A stretch of DNA of 64,000 nt from Grimontia sedimenti (lineage in GTDB: Bacteria > Pseudomonadota > Gammaproteobacteria > Enterobacterales > Vibrionaceae), in assembly GCF_011045095.1 (NCBI RefSeq), contig NZ_JAALDL010000004.1:186001-250000 (forward strand), read 5' to 3'. Under the pieces are notes generated by a model. The model made no database searches and was not told the DNA's origin. It was given only the letters and a program-made list of their open reading frames with translations. The position numbers were made by a program, and so were the translations under genes. Positions 1 to 8,599 of this stretch are shown here, piece by piece. Numbering within the stretch: the stretch's first letter is position 1; the number at the start of each line of letters is the position of its first letter.

Positions 1-106
1 AAAGACACGTCCAAATTACGGGCGATGTTATTTCAACATTAGTGTTCATAGATTTCAGATTGAATACTTCATACTGGGCGATAGAGTCACGCTATCACAT
101 CTCTTC

Positions 107-299
107 TTGATCATCGTTTCGGAAGCATGATCAAGCTGAAGACGGAAACGTTATAGGAAAGATGTAAATCCTCGCCTCATCCTTGATCATGCTTTCAATC
201 GCAGAGTACTGAATAGGAAAAATGATCAAGGTAAAAATCAGAGGAATAATTCGCCAAAGAGTAGGGCGATCGGATCATCATTTCCGAAAAGATGATCAA
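107..299. repeat. Upstream iterons, partly as inverted pairs
   Basis: Additional RctB-type iterons lie at 107-120 (+), 121-134 (-), 183-196 (+), 216-229 (-), 272-285 (+) and 286-299 (-). Two pairs (107-134 and 272-299) are head-to-head with their TTTC ends touching, giving near-palindromes. Their mixed orientation contrasts with the direct array at 728-856 and fits the regulatory (incompatibility/copy-control) part of oriCII rather than the unwinding core. Confidence 0.8.
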
Positions 300-475
300 G
301 AAACAGTCAGCGTATTGATCATAAGGAGGAAGCACCGGAACGATGACAACATGGCGCCAAATTACGGCTGATGCCTTTTCAATACTGGCTTTGTCCAAAA
401 AATCAATGACGTTAAGCGTTAAATGGCAAGAGTCAGGGCGCAGCCCACTCTCATTCAAAATGCACAAACACTCAC

Positions 476-489
476 TTGATCATCGTTTC
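476..489 (+). repeat. Isolated RctB iteron
   Basis: A single TTGATCATCGTTTC unit, identical to the unit at 107-120 and one base different from the array unit at 774-787. It lies between the upstream iteron group and the core array. A further degenerate unit (CTGATCATTTTTCC) is at 628-641. Confidence 0.75.
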
Positions 490-704
490 GATTACCGGAC
501 ACATATATAGGAACGGCTAAAATACGTCTGGTGTCAGTTCAACTGAACAGATACCCAGTATGCGGGGAACACAATATCAGTGCTGAACATGTAAATTGGG
601 ACAAAACGATGTCGGAAACACGTTTCCCTGATCATTTTTCCGAATAGAAAAGGCGGGTAAGAATGTTCAAAGCAGCGAGTTTTCACCAAGTAAGGAAAAA
701 CCGC

Positions 705-713
705 TGTGGATAA
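705..713 (-). promoter_or_regulatory. DnaA box
   Basis: TGTGGATAA on the + strand is the exact complement of the consensus DnaA box TTATCCACA. It sits 15 bp left of the six-iteron array. A DnaA box beside the iteron array is a known requirement of Vibrio oriCII. Confidence 0.85.
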
Positions 714-727
714 GTTGTGAAAGTACC

Positions 728-856
728 ATGATCATGCTTTTGGACATTCGATGATCACACTTTCGAATCGTTGATGATCATCGTTTCGGCCTTATAATGA
801 TCATGCTTTCAATGTTTTATTGATCATCTTTCCAAGGATACCCTGATCATCGTTTC
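728..856 (+). repeat. Six direct RctB iterons in exact 23-bp phase
   Basis: Six 14-bp units of the form wTGATCATnnTTTC begin at 728, 751, 774, 797, 820 and 843, so every GATC is exactly 23 bp from the next (730, 753, 776, 799, 822, 845). A 23-bp step is about two helical turns, placing all initiator molecules on one DNA face. In V. cholerae six 12-mers form the core of the minimal origin, and this array corresponds to it. Confidence 0.95.
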
Positions 857-865
857 GATATGGAT

Positions 866-1020
866 GAAATTTATATTTAATAATAACAATACGTTACAGC
901 CATCCCTTTGCCCGGATCATAAGATCATAGAATCAATTAGATCTATTTAAATCAAAAAGATCAGTTTAAAAACCTCTACAAAAAGATCTTTCTTTCTTTC
1001 ATTTTTTCTTTTAATCTTTT
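866..1020. other. AT-rich DNA unwinding element with ATCA repeats
   Basis: An AT-rich stretch directly right of the iteron array. It contains ATCA at 916, 924, 932, 951 and 960, i.e. mostly 8-9 bp apart on the + strand. In V. cholerae oriCII the initiator also binds single-stranded ATCA repeats in the unwinding element. The match here is by position, base composition and repeat sequence. Confidence 0.75.
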
Positions 1021-1034
1021 CGGAAAGATGGCGT

Positions 1035-1061
1035 AATTACGGGCATCTGTATTCTTATAAC
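1035..1061. promoter_or_regulatory. 39-mer-like element overlapping the probable rctB promoter
   Basis: AATTACGG at 1035-1042 sits inside the palindrome CGTAATTACG and is followed by TATAAC at 1056-1061, a possible -10 hexamer 29 bp before the rctB start. Such overlap would let RctB repress its own gene, as is known in V. cholerae. No good -35 hexamer is visible, so the promoter position is tentative. Confidence 0.45.
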
Positions 1062-1089
1062 ACATTGGCTTAACAAGGAGCTGTGGCGA

Positions 1090-3072
1090 ATGGCCTCAAG
1101 TCCCTCTGAAAAAATATTGATCACAGCCCCTCGATCCCACAAAGACGGTCACCTGTTTGAAGTTCACGGCCAACTGGTAGATTGGCTTCCACAGTATGAA
1201 CACTTCAGAGGTGTAACCAAAAGTATTCTAGAGCTACTCAACCTCATTTCATTGCGTGGCTTTTCTTCGAAAGATGGTCTGGTTTCAACCACAGAATTGG
1301 TTGAAGCAACGGATGGCCAACTTACCCGTGCAGCCATACAGCAAAGACTGCGTGCCGCCGTGCAGATTGGTTTGTTTACCCAGCAGGGCGTGCGCTTTGA
1401 AGAAGGTCTTGCGGGCAAAACCATGCTGCACCGCTTTGTAAACCCCAGCCAGCTGATTTCTGTCTTGGGCTCTGCAGGCCTTCAATCTGAAAAAACCAAA
1501 GTCATTGCGAAGCAAAAACGATCCAAAGCGCTGGCGCAAAACCACGTGAACAAGCAATTACTGCATGAACACGGTCTCGGCACCCCGCCAACCATGCCTG
1601 ATGAAAAAGATCAGATCCTGATTTCTCCCACCAGCTGGGCAGGTATTATCGACCAGGCTTTGGCGCCCCCGCGTACCAAGAAAAGCTACCAGAAATCTAT
1701 GGTGGCGATCAGTGGCACCAAAGCGATCATCGAGACACGATCCTCTAAATCGATCATGACGGTGGACGATCTGATGACCTTGTTTGCGCTGTTTACCCTA
1801 ACGGTGCAGTACCACGATCACCATCTGCCAAGTTATGAATTACAAACCCAGAAAGTGGGGAACAAAACACCGGTTTACATCACGGATATCCTCTCTTTAC
1901 GCGGAAAGAAAGACAGCGGACCGGCACGTGATTCCATTCGGGAAAGTATTGATCGTATTGAATTTACCGATTTTCAGCTTCACGAACTGACCGGACGCTG
2001 GCTTAGCGAAAACATGCCAGAAGGCTTCAAGAGTGATCGCTTCCGTTTTATCGCCCGCACGATCACCGCATCGGAAGAAGCACCAAGGGAAGGGGAGGAT
2101 GGTGAAATCCGCATCAAGCCGAATCTTTATATCATGGTTTGGGAGCCATCGTTTTTTGAAGAATTGATGACCCGAGATTACTTCTTCCTGTTCCCGCCAG
2201 AGATTTTGCGCCAGCATACCCTGGTTTTCCAGCTCTATAGCCTCTTCAGAAGCCGTATGTCGCGTCGATTGGAAGATTCCATGACATTGAGCGACTTGAA
2301 CCAGAAAATGGCGAGAAACATCGAATGGCGGCGTTTTTCGAGCGATCTGATCCGTGAGCTTCGTAAGATGGCGAAGAAGGAAGCGATCGCCGACGGCGTG
2401 TTTGCCGTGAATTTGTATGGTTATCACCTGACGCTTTACCGATTGGATGACGACAAGAAGCATCCGGACTATCGCATTGACATCAAGTGCAACGTGGATG
2501 AAGTGATCCGTTTCTCCCGCGCCAAGACTTACAACGAAGGGAAACGATCCCTTGCGCCGACCATGCCAAACCCGCTGCGTAATGAGATCTTGCCTAAGCA
2601 GGACCTTGATCAGCTTTCCGAGATCATTGATGGCGAGTTTGAGCCTATCCAACGTAAGGAAAAGCGTGGCGGCCGTTTGGGACGACGCGTGAAGTTGCGT
2701 AAGCATCTGGTGGAAATCAATGCCGATGAGTTGACGATCACCTTGTCGAAGTACACGTCACAGGAAGCGATGCAACGCGGCATTACGGCGTTGTCCGCCA
2801 TGACAGGACACCCCGCAGCCACTATCGCAGAAGAGTGCCAGTCCTACATGGATAAGCTTGATTATTTGCGCGTAGACGGCGACATCCTCTCTTACGAAAC
2901 ATTGAGTAAAACGATCGAGTTTTACAACAGCCAGCAGCAAGATAAACACCTGTCTATCGAGCGCTTGATCTCTGGCTTGGCGGTACGACGCAAGGTTTGT
3001 CGTCAAGTTTATGACGGTCATTTAGACAGCGCTGTGCTTGCTGTTTTGGACGAAGTTGCGTCGGGTGTATAG
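1090..3072 (+). CDS. rctB: RctB, chromosome II replication initiator
   Basis: RctB binds the iterons of oriCII, opens the origin and loads the replication machinery; it exists only in Vibrionaceae. The 660-residue product matches remembered V. cholerae RctB (658 residues) almost throughout, for example KDGHLFEV near the N-terminus, TELVEATDGQLTRAAIQQRL, the block from SWAGIIDQALAPP and the C-terminal LAVRRKVCRQVYDGHL. The family contains winged-helix DNA-binding domains and a central dimer domain and is remodelled by DnaK/DnaJ. The ATG at 1090 is preceded by AAGGAG at 1075-1080. The gene lies immediately beside its origin and ends before a hairpin terminator at 3203. Nothing suggests truncation. 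Confidence 0.98.
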   Translation: MASSPSEKILITAPRSHKDGHLFEVHGQLVDWLPQYEHFRGVTKSILELLNLISLRGFSSKDGLVSTTELVEATDGQLTRAAIQQRLRAAVQIGLFTQQGVRFEEGLAGKTMLHRFVNPSQLISVLGSAGLQSEKTKVIAKQKRSKALAQNHVNKQLLHEHGLGTPPTMPDEKDQILISPTSWAGIIDQALAPPRTKKSYQKSMVAISGTKAIIETRSSKSIMTVDDLMTLFALFTLTVQYHDHHLPSYELQTQKVGNKTPVYITDILSLRGKKDSGPARDSIRESIDRIEFTDFQLHELTGRWLSENMPEGFKSDRFRFIARTITASEEAPREGEDGEIRIKPNLYIMVWEPSFFEELMTRDYFFLFPPEILRQHTLVFQLYSLFRSRMSRRLEDSMTLSDLNQKMARNIEWRRFSSDLIRELRKMAKKEAIADGVFAVNLYGYHLTLYRLDDDKKHPDYRIDIKCNVDEVIRFSRAKTYNEGKRSLAPTMPNPLRNEILPKQDLDQLSEIIDGEFEPIQRKEKRGGRLGRRVKLRKHLVEINADELTITLSKYTSQEAMQRGITALSAMTGHPAATIAEECQSYMDKLDYLRVDGDILSYETLSKTIEFYNSQQQDKHLSIERLISGLAVRRKVCRQVYDGHLDSAVLAVLDEVASGV

Positions 3073-3088
3073 AAAAATTCACCCTTTA

Positions 3089-3227
3089 TTGACAAAATTC
3101 TGACATGCCAACCTTCGATGCCGTCTAGGATTATCTACGAATAGATACCTTTGTCCTATTGGCATCTGGGTTCGCCCGATGCATTGATTTGCTAACCCTT
3201 TGACGAGCCTTCTGGCTCGTTTTTTTT
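3089..3227 (+). ncRNA. Possible small RNA or structured rctB 3' end
   Basis: The gap after rctB holds a strong hairpin at 3162-3182 (GCATC-T-GGG, loop TTCG, CCC-GATGC) followed 20 bp on by a rho-independent terminator. A TTGACA hexamer lies at 3089-3094 but no well-spaced -10 is evident. The pair of hairpins could be a stable 3' UTR of rctB or a separate small RNA. This is structural evidence only. Confidence 0.25.
3203..3227 (+). terminator. Rho-independent terminator of rctB
   Basis: A 7-bp stem ACGAGCC/GGCTCGT with a TTCT loop (3203-3220) is followed by a run of eight T. It lies 130 bp after the rctB stop codon. Confidence 0.9.
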
Positions 3228-3477
3228 GTCCAGCATTTCGGCAGATGTCGGTAATGCACGGTCAGTCACATTTCCACATGTTGCAAATATGTAATCGCAA
3301 TGCTAGCGTTTATCTAACTGCCGCAGATATCGGCTGGCCGCCCACGATGGCAAAGCTAACGCAATATCTACTTCCTAAAATACTTCTAAGAAATTGGTTG
3401 TCACCCGGAAGGGATGCGGGCTACGAGTGGGCCGTTGCGTGCGTATTTTCACCGGTCAATGATCCTAAGGGAACACA

Positions 3478-3834
3478 GTGACATCCATGATCCTGACTGA
3501 TTCAGACATCAAAGCCTTCAAGCGACAGGCCAAAATGCAAAAGCGCCAATTGCAGTGTTCTCACATGCAAGCGCTGGATGTGGTCGCACGCCTGCAGGGT
3601 TTTGAAAACTGGCATCAGGTTCTGAAAATCGCCGAGCGATCTGACAAAGCCTTGTCACAGGGCGACACGTCGACAACACAGCGCGTATTACTCGATAACT
3701 CACTGTACACCTCTGTTCCTGTTGGATGGTTGATTGGTCGAAAATCCTACCCGGATTTCTCTTCGTCCAATGACGCCGCGCCTTCTGCTAACCCAAATGA
3801 ATTGGAAGTGCCGACCTCTCGCTGGCGGGGATAA
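3478..3834 (+). CDS. Small hypothetical protein with a GFxNWHxV motif
   Basis: A 118-residue protein of unknown function. Residues 27-48 hold a short helical motif (QALDVVARLQGFENWHQVL) that recurs in many uncharacterised and plasmid-borne proteins, often at the end of glyoxalase-like or ParE-associated proteins; I do not know its role. The N-terminal third is basic and the C-terminal third looks disordered. GTG at 3478 has a nearby AAGGGA, while ATG at 3487 is an alternative start. It precedes the alpha-glucoside operon by 41 bp but shows no functional link to it. Confidence 0.6.
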   Translation: MTSMILTDSDIKAFKRQAKMQKRQLQCSHMQALDVVARLQGFENWHQVLKIAERSDKALSQGDTSTTQRVLLDNSLYTSVPVGWLIGRKSYPDFSSSNDAAPSANPNELEVPTSRWRG

Positions 3835-3875
3835 AAACACGGGTAAAACCGGGGTGACGCGACAGGGAGTTATCC

Positions 3876-5138
3876 ATGAAACGTGCTATCTTCGGAGCCG
3901 TTGTTGCTTCAAGCTTGCTAAGCGTAAATGCTTATGCTGAAACCATTTCCATTTCGTGCGGTGCTGTCGGACAGGAGCTGGAACTTTGTCAGGAAGGCGT
4001 TGCTGCGTGGGAGGAGGAAACGGGCCACACCGTTAAGATCGTTACCACACCTAACTCTACCACTGAACGTCTGGCACTCTACCAACAGCTGCTTGCTGCC
4101 GGTGCCAAAGACATTGATGTGTTTCAGATTGATGTTATCTGGCCGGGTATCCTCGGCAATCACTTTATCGATCTGAAAGAATATTCAAATGGCGCTGAAC
4201 AGGCGCACTTCCCGGCGATTGTCTCGAACAATACAGTGAAAGACCGTTTGGTTGCCATGCCATGGTTCACTGATGCAGGTGTGCTTTACTACCGCACTGA
4301 CTTACTTGAAAAATATGAAGAGCAGCCACCTACCACCTGGGATCAACTCACTGCAACAGCAGAGAAAATTCAAAAAGGTGAGCGTGAAGCAGGCAACGAC
4401 AAAATGTGGGGCTTTGTTTGGCAGGGCCGCGCTTATGAAGGCCTGACCTGTGATGCGCTGGAGTGGGTGGCCTCTTACAATGGCGGCACTATCGTTGATG
4501 AAAACGGTAAGGTCACCATCAACAATGACAACGCCAAGAAAGCACTGACCACCGCGGCTGGCTGGGTTGATACCATTTCTCCTCCGGGCGTTTTGAACTA
4601 CGGTGAAGAAGAAGCGCGCGGCGTGTTCCAGACTGGGAACGCGGTCTTCATGCGTAACTGGCCATATGCCTGGTCGCTTGGTAACAGCGCAGATTCTCCA
4701 GTGAAAGGCAAAATCGGCGTCGTGGCGCTACCTAAAGGCGGCGAAGACGGCAGCCATGCCGGTACCTTGGGGGGCTGGCAGCTGGCAGTTTCCAAATACT
4801 CTGCAAATCCTGATCTTGCTGCGGATCTGGTGATGCATCTGACTTCGTTTGAAGAGCAGAAACGCCGTGCGATCAAAGGCTCTTATAACCCTACGATTGA
4901 AGCCTTGTACGAAGACAAAGAAGTGCTTACTGCCGTTCCTTTCTTTGGCAGTCTCTACAATACCTTTGCTAACGGTACGCCGCGTCCATCAACGGCAACC
5001 GGTGCCAAGTACAATCAGGTTTCTAACGCCTTCTGGAACGCAACACATAGCGTGCTCTCCGGCAACAAAGATGCGGATGCTGCGCTGACCAAACTCAACA
5101 AAGATCTTAAGCGCATCAGTCGCAACGGTCGTTGGTAA
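3876..5138 (+). CDS. ABC transporter sugar-binding protein (alpha-glucoside/trehalose type)
   Basis: A periplasmic binding protein of solute-binding family 1, 420 residues, starting with a Sec signal peptide cleaved after about residue 21 (VNAYA). The mature part shows family features such as the early QELELCQEGVAAWEEETG segment and the later PWFTDAGVLYYR segment, and it resembles ThuE/AglE proteins that bind trehalose, maltose or sucrose. It is the first gene of a five-gene operon with two permeases, a GH13 glucosidase and an ATPase, so an alpha-linked disaccharide is the likely ligand. An AGGGAG ribosome site precedes the ATG. An 11-bp hairpin follows the stop. The precise sugar cannot be read from sequence. 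Confidence 0.92.
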   Translation: MKRAIFGAVVASSLLSVNAYAETISISCGAVGQELELCQEGVAAWEEETGHTVKIVTTPNSTTERLALYQQLLAAGAKDIDVFQIDVIWPGILGNHFIDLKEYSNGAEQAHFPAIVSNNTVKDRLVAMPWFTDAGVLYYRTDLLEKYEEQPPTTWDQLTATAEKIQKGEREAGNDKMWGFVWQGRAYEGLTCDALEWVASYNGGTIVDENGKVTINNDNAKKALTTAAGWVDTISPPGVLNYGEEEARGVFQTGNAVFMRNWPYAWSLGNSADSPVKGKIGVVALPKGGEDGSHAGTLGGWQLAVSKYSANPDLAADLVMHLTSFEEQKRRAIKGSYNPTIEALYEDKEVLTAVPFFGSLYNTFANGTPRPSTATGAKYNQVSNAFWNATHSVLSGNKDADAALTKLNKDLKRISRNGRW

Positions 5139-5148
5139 GTGTTGATCT

Positions 5149-5179
5149 GGCTATCAGGCTCCCTAAGCGCCTGATAGCC
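5149..5179 (+). promoter_or_regulatory. Intercistronic hairpin after the binding-protein gene
   Basis: A perfect 11-bp inverted repeat (GGCTATCAGGC/GCCTGATAGCC) with a 9-base loop and no T-run lies between binding protein and permease. Hairpins here usually protect the upstream mRNA from 3' decay, so more binding protein than permease is made, as between malE and malF. The effect here is inferred. Confidence 0.7.
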
Positions 5180-5198
5180 GCTTCCAGAGGAAAATTGT

Positions 5199-6119
5199 AT
5201 GGAACAGACCAGCGCACTCACGCGTAAGCGCGTTCGCGCCGCCTGGTGGTTTCTGACGCCTATGATGATCACGCTTGCCATGGTGGCAGGGTGGCCGTTA
5301 CTGAGAACCTTCTGGTTCAGTATGACCAATGCCACTTTGGATGGCAGTGGGGTAGCGGAATTCATTGGCTTCGATAACTACTTTATCTACGAAGACGGCG
5401 AATTTTACGGCATCTTGTTTGATCCCACCTGGTGGCAGGCGGTGTGGAATACCCTGTATTTCACCATCGTGTCTGTAAGCCTGGAGACAGTATTCGGGAT
5501 CGTGGTCGCTCTGGTGCTGAATACCAAGTTCAGAGGGCAGGGATTGGTTCGTGCCGCGGTACTGGTACCGTGGGCGATCCCAACGATTGTCTCTGCCAAA
5601 ATGTGGGGTTGGATGCTTCATGATCAGTTCGGGATCATCAATGACTTTCTGATGACCTTGGGGTTGATTGCTGCGCCACTCGCCTGGACGGCGGATTCTG
5701 ATCTCTCGCTCAATGTGGTGATCGCGGTAGACGTGTGGAAGACCACACCGTTTATGGCCCTGCTGGTGCTTGCTGCTTTGCAGATGCTGCCGTCTGATTG
5801 CTACGAAGCCGCCAAGATTGACGGTATCCATCCGGTCAAAGTCTTCTTCAAAGTCACCCTGCCACTCATCATGCCTGCCGTTATGGTGGCCGTGGTATTC
5901 CGTGCCCTTGATGCGCTCAGGGTATTCGACCTTATCTATGTGCTCACGCCTTCCAACGAGGCCACCATGTCGATGTCTGTGTATGCAAGACAGAACCTCG
6001 TGGACTTCCAGGATGTCGGTTATGGCTCAGCCGCTTCCACGCTGCTGTTCCTGATCGTCGCGCTCTGCACCATTGCCTATCTCTACGTTGGGCGTAAAAG
6101 CATGAACGAGGGCAACTGA
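5199..6119 (+). CDS. ABC sugar transporter permease (MalF-type)
   Basis: A 306-residue inner-membrane subunit with about six membrane segments; the first is near residues 20-40. The ABC-permease EAA loop is visible as [20 protein letters not shown] (about residues 208-227), the contact site for the ATPase. It belongs to the MalF/UgpA half of carbohydrate transporters. It is separated from the binding-protein gene by the 5149-5179 hairpin and is followed one base later by the second permease, so the two are co-translated. GAGGA precedes the ATG. Confidence 0.93.
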   Translation: MEQTSALTRKRVRAAWWFLTPMMITLAMVAGWPLLRTFWFSMTNATLDGSGVAEFIGFDNYFIYEDGEFYGILFDPTWWQAVWNTLYFTIVSVSLETVFGIVVALVLNTKFRGQGLVRAAVLVPWAIPTIVSAKMWGWMLHDQFGIINDFLMTLGLIAAPLAWTADSDLSLNVVIAVDVWKTTPFMALLVLAALQMLPSDCYEAAKIDGIHPVKVFFKVTLPLIMPAVMVAVVFRALDALRVFDLIYVLTPSNEATMSMSVYARQNLVDFQDVGYGSAASTLLFLIVALCTIAYLYVGRKSMNEGN

Positions 6120-6120
6120 T

Positions 6121-6951
6121 ATGTCGAAGAAATGGTATTTGCAGGTAGGCTTCTACCTCTTGGTTGCTGTGATTGTCGTGTTCTCGGTGTTCCCGTTTTA
6201 CTACGCCATCGTGACCTCCTTTAAGTCTGGTTCAGCACTGTTCCAGGTGGAGTATTTGCCATCATCGTTTGATTGGAGCAATTACGCCTCGGTGTTTTCT
6301 GGTGGGGTGTTTGAACGTAACCTCTTGAACTCTGTACTGGTGTCGACCGTTGTGGTGGCCATTTCGCTGCTGCTGGGTGTGACGGCGTCCTACGCGCTAG
6401 GACGGATCCGTTTCCGCGGCCGCAATATCGTGCTGCTAACAATCCTTGGGGTGTCGATGTTCCCACAGGTGGCAGTACTTTCTGGCCTGTTTGAGCTCAT
6501 TCGAGCGTTTGGGCTTTATAACTCCATGCCAGGTCTGGCGCTCGCCTACATGATCTTCACGCTGCCGTTTACGGTTTGGGTACTCACCACCTTCATGCAG
6601 CAACTCCCTCTTGAGCTGGAAGAAGCTGCGATTGTGGATGGTGCAACGCCGTGGCAGATCATCACCAAAGTGCTGATGCCGCTGTTGTGGCCAGCATTGG
6701 TGACCACAGGTCTGCTGGCGTTTATCGCCGCGTGGAACGAGTTCCTCTTTGCCCTGACTTTCACCCTGACCAATGAGCAACGTACGGTTCCTGTGGCGAT
6801 CGCACTGATTTCCGGTGCCGGTCAATACGAATTGCCGTGGGGCACCATCATGGCGGCTTCCGTCATTGTGACTGTGCCGCTCATCGTTATGGTGCTGGTC
6901 TTCCAACGTCGAATCGTCTCCGGCCTCACTGCCGGTGCAGTTAAGGGATAA
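6121..6951 (+). CDS. ABC sugar transporter permease (MalG-type)
   Basis: A 276-residue inner-membrane permease with six predicted segments. The EAA loop reads [20 protein letters not shown] (about residues 165-184), followed by the typical [12 protein letters not shown] segment. It ends with [11 protein letters not shown], the usual C-terminus of MalG/UgpE-class permeases that contacts the ATPase dimer. It pairs with the preceding MalF-type subunit to form the pore. The next gene starts 8 bp after its stop. Confidence 0.93.
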   Translation: MSKKWYLQVGFYLLVAVIVVFSVFPFYYAIVTSFKSGSALFQVEYLPSSFDWSNYASVFSGGVFERNLLNSVLVSTVVVAISLLLGVTASYALGRIRFRGRNIVLLTILGVSMFPQVAVLSGLFELIRAFGLYNSMPGLALAYMIFTLPFTVWVLTTFMQQLPLELEEAAIVDGATPWQIITKVLMPLLWPALVTTGLLAFIAAWNEFLFALTFTLTNEQRTVPVAIALISGAGQYELPWGTIMAASVIVTVPLIVMVLVFQRRIVSGLTAGAVKG

Positions 6952-6959
6952 TCAGAAAC

Positions 6960-8582
6960 ATGAAACAACAAGAATCAACCTGGTGGCGCGGCGCGGTTAT
7001 TTACCAAATCTACCCACGCAGCTTTTACGACGCCAATCAGGATGGGATCGGTGATTTGCCGGGGATCACTCAGCAATTGCCTTATGTGGCGGCGCTTGGC
7101 GTAGACGCCATCTGGCTGTCGCCCTTTTTTACATCGCCCATGAAAGACTTCGGCTACGACGTATCCGATTACCGCGACGTCGATCCGCTGTTCGGCACAC
7201 TGGATGACTTTAAGCTGCTGGTGCAGGTAGCGCACGATCTGGGGCTGAAAGTGATGATCGATCAGGTTCTCAGCCATACCTCGGATGAACATGCCTGGTT
7301 TCAGGAAAGCCGCGTGAGCCGGGACAACCCGAAATCCGACTGGTATGTCTGGGCTGATCCAAAGCCTGACGGCACACCGCCAAACAACTGGCTCTCCATT
7401 TTTGGTGGCTGTGCCTGGCAGTGGGAAAGCCGACGTCAGCAGTATTATCTGCACAACTTCCTCGTCAGCCAGCCTGACCTGAACTTCCACAACCCAGAGG
7501 TCGTGGAACACCTGTTGGATACCGTGAAATTCTGGCTCGATTTGGGCGTCGACGGTTTCCGTCTCGATACGGTCAATTTCTACATGCATGACCGTCAGTT
7601 GCGTGACAACCCTGGGTTGTCGACAGGAGACAGTAAATCGCTCGGCGTGCCGGGAACCAATCCGTATTCAATGCAAAAACACCAGTACGACATTTCGCAG
7701 CCGGAAAACCTCGGTTTCCTGAAAAAGCTGCGTGCATTGCTCGATCAGTACGATGGCATCACCACTGTTGGGGAGATCGGCGACGATGACCCACTGGCAC
7801 TGATGGCTCAGTACACGGCAGACAGCGACAAGCTGCACATGGCTTACACCTTTGATTTGCTCAACATTCACCGCAAGCCGGATTACCTGGCTTCCGTGAT
7901 TGAGAAAATCGAAGGGGCCATCAACGATGGCTGGGCATGTTGGGCGCTGTCAAACCACGACGTGGTGCGCTGTATCACCCGTTGGGGCGAGGATGAAACG
8001 GATCAAGTGGCTTACGGCAAAGTGCTGTTGGCTTTGGTCACCTCGCTTCGTGGCAGTGTGTGCCTGTATCAGGGGGAAGAGCTTGGATTGCCTGAAGCGG
8101 ATATACCGTTTGAGAAAATTCAGGACCCTTATGGGATTCCTTTCTGGCCGGAATACAAAGGCCGGGACGGATGCCGTACCCCAATGCCTTGGGTCGGTGA
8201 TGAAGGTAACGCAGGCTTCAGCTCTGCAGAACCTTGGCTGCCCGTTGACCCACGCCACAACGCGCTGGCGGTGGATAAGCAAGAGCAGCAAAGCGACAGC
8301 ATGCTGGCTCATTACCGCACTTACCTTCGCTGGCGTAAGCAGTTCGCCGCGCTGGTGGATGGCGAGTTGAGTGATGTGCAGTCCAATGCGCAGGGGCTCA
8401 GATTCGTGCGCTACAACGACGAGCAACGTCTGCTGGTGGCCTTTAACCTGTCCGATTCAGACATGACTATTTCGCTGCCGGAAGGAAACTGGCAGGCGCT
8501 GGAAGGTCATGGATTTGCATTCAGGCTGGAAAATGGATCGGTCACCCTCCCGCCGTATCAGGCGGCATTTGCAATGAACTAA
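6960..8582 (+). CDS. Alpha-glucosidase, GH13 family
   Basis: A 540-residue cytoplasmic enzyme with no signal peptide that hydrolyses imported alpha-glucosides to glucose units. The GH13 conserved regions are intact: the N-terminal IYQIYPRSFYDANQDGIGDL, nucleophile Asp203 in GFRLDTVNF, acid/base Glu272 in TVGEIGD, and the transition-state stabiliser Asp334 in SNHDVVR. The GIGDLPG start and overall length match the oligo-1,6-glucosidase/alpha-glucosidase group (AglA-like). Being inside the transporter operon, it acts right after uptake. Preferred linkage (trehalose, sucrose, maltose or isomaltose) is not decidable here. Another GH13 enzyme is encoded at 11668-13284. Confidence 0.93.
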   Translation: MKQQESTWWRGAVIYQIYPRSFYDANQDGIGDLPGITQQLPYVAALGVDAIWLSPFFTSPMKDFGYDVSDYRDVDPLFGTLDDFKLLVQVAHDLGLKVMIDQVLSHTSDEHAWFQESRVSRDNPKSDWYVWADPKPDGTPPNNWLSIFGGCAWQWESRRQQYYLHNFLVSQPDLNFHNPEVVEHLLDTVKFWLDLGVDGFRLDTVNFYMHDRQLRDNPGLSTGDSKSLGVPGTNPYSMQKHQYDISQPENLGFLKKLRALLDQYDGITTVGEIGDDDPLALMAQYTADSDKLHMAYTFDLLNIHRKPDYLASVIEKIEGAINDGWACWALSNHDVVRCITRWGEDETDQVAYGKVLLALVTSLRGSVCLYQGEELGLPEADIPFEKIQDPYGIPFWPEYKGRDGCRTPMPWVGDEGNAGFSSAEPWLPVDPRHNALAVDKQEQQSDSMLAHYRTYLRWRKQFAALVDGELSDVQSNAQGLRFVRYNDEQRLLVAFNLSDSDMTISLPEGNWQALEGHGFAFRLENGSVTLPPYQAAFAMN

Positions 8583-8599
8583 CAGGGTAAGGACGCAAT

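Larger units (their letters stand above)
1..1089. other. Chromosome II replication origin (oriCII) and its control region
   Basis: This 1.1 kb stretch upstream of rctB has no convincing gene. It holds many GATC-centred iterons of the form TGATCATnnTTTC, a six-iteron array at 728-856, a DnaA box, an AT-rich segment and three copies of AATTACGG (14-21, 360-367, 1035-1042). This is the arrangement of the Vibrio oriCII, where RctB binds 12-mers to initiate replication and 39-mers to restrain it, and where Dam methylation of the GATC sites is needed for binding. Assigning the AATTACGG copies to the 39-mer class is inference from their positions and flanking similarity. Part of the origin-control region may lie to the left of the window. 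Confidence 0.93.

Noticed and set aside
195-467. 90-residue reverse-strand ORF within the origin
   Set aside because: It runs through RctB iterons and has no ribosome site or protein-like pattern; better explained as origin DNA.
1897-2706. 269-residue reverse-strand ORF
   Set aside because: Fully antisense to the conserved rctB coding sequence and without recognisable domains.
3200-3481. 93-residue ORF after rctB
   Set aside because: It starts inside the rctB terminator and overlaps the better-supported gene at 3478; no known motif.
5298-5831. 177-residue reverse-strand ORF
   Set aside because: Antisense to a clear ABC permease; composition is that of a shadow frame.
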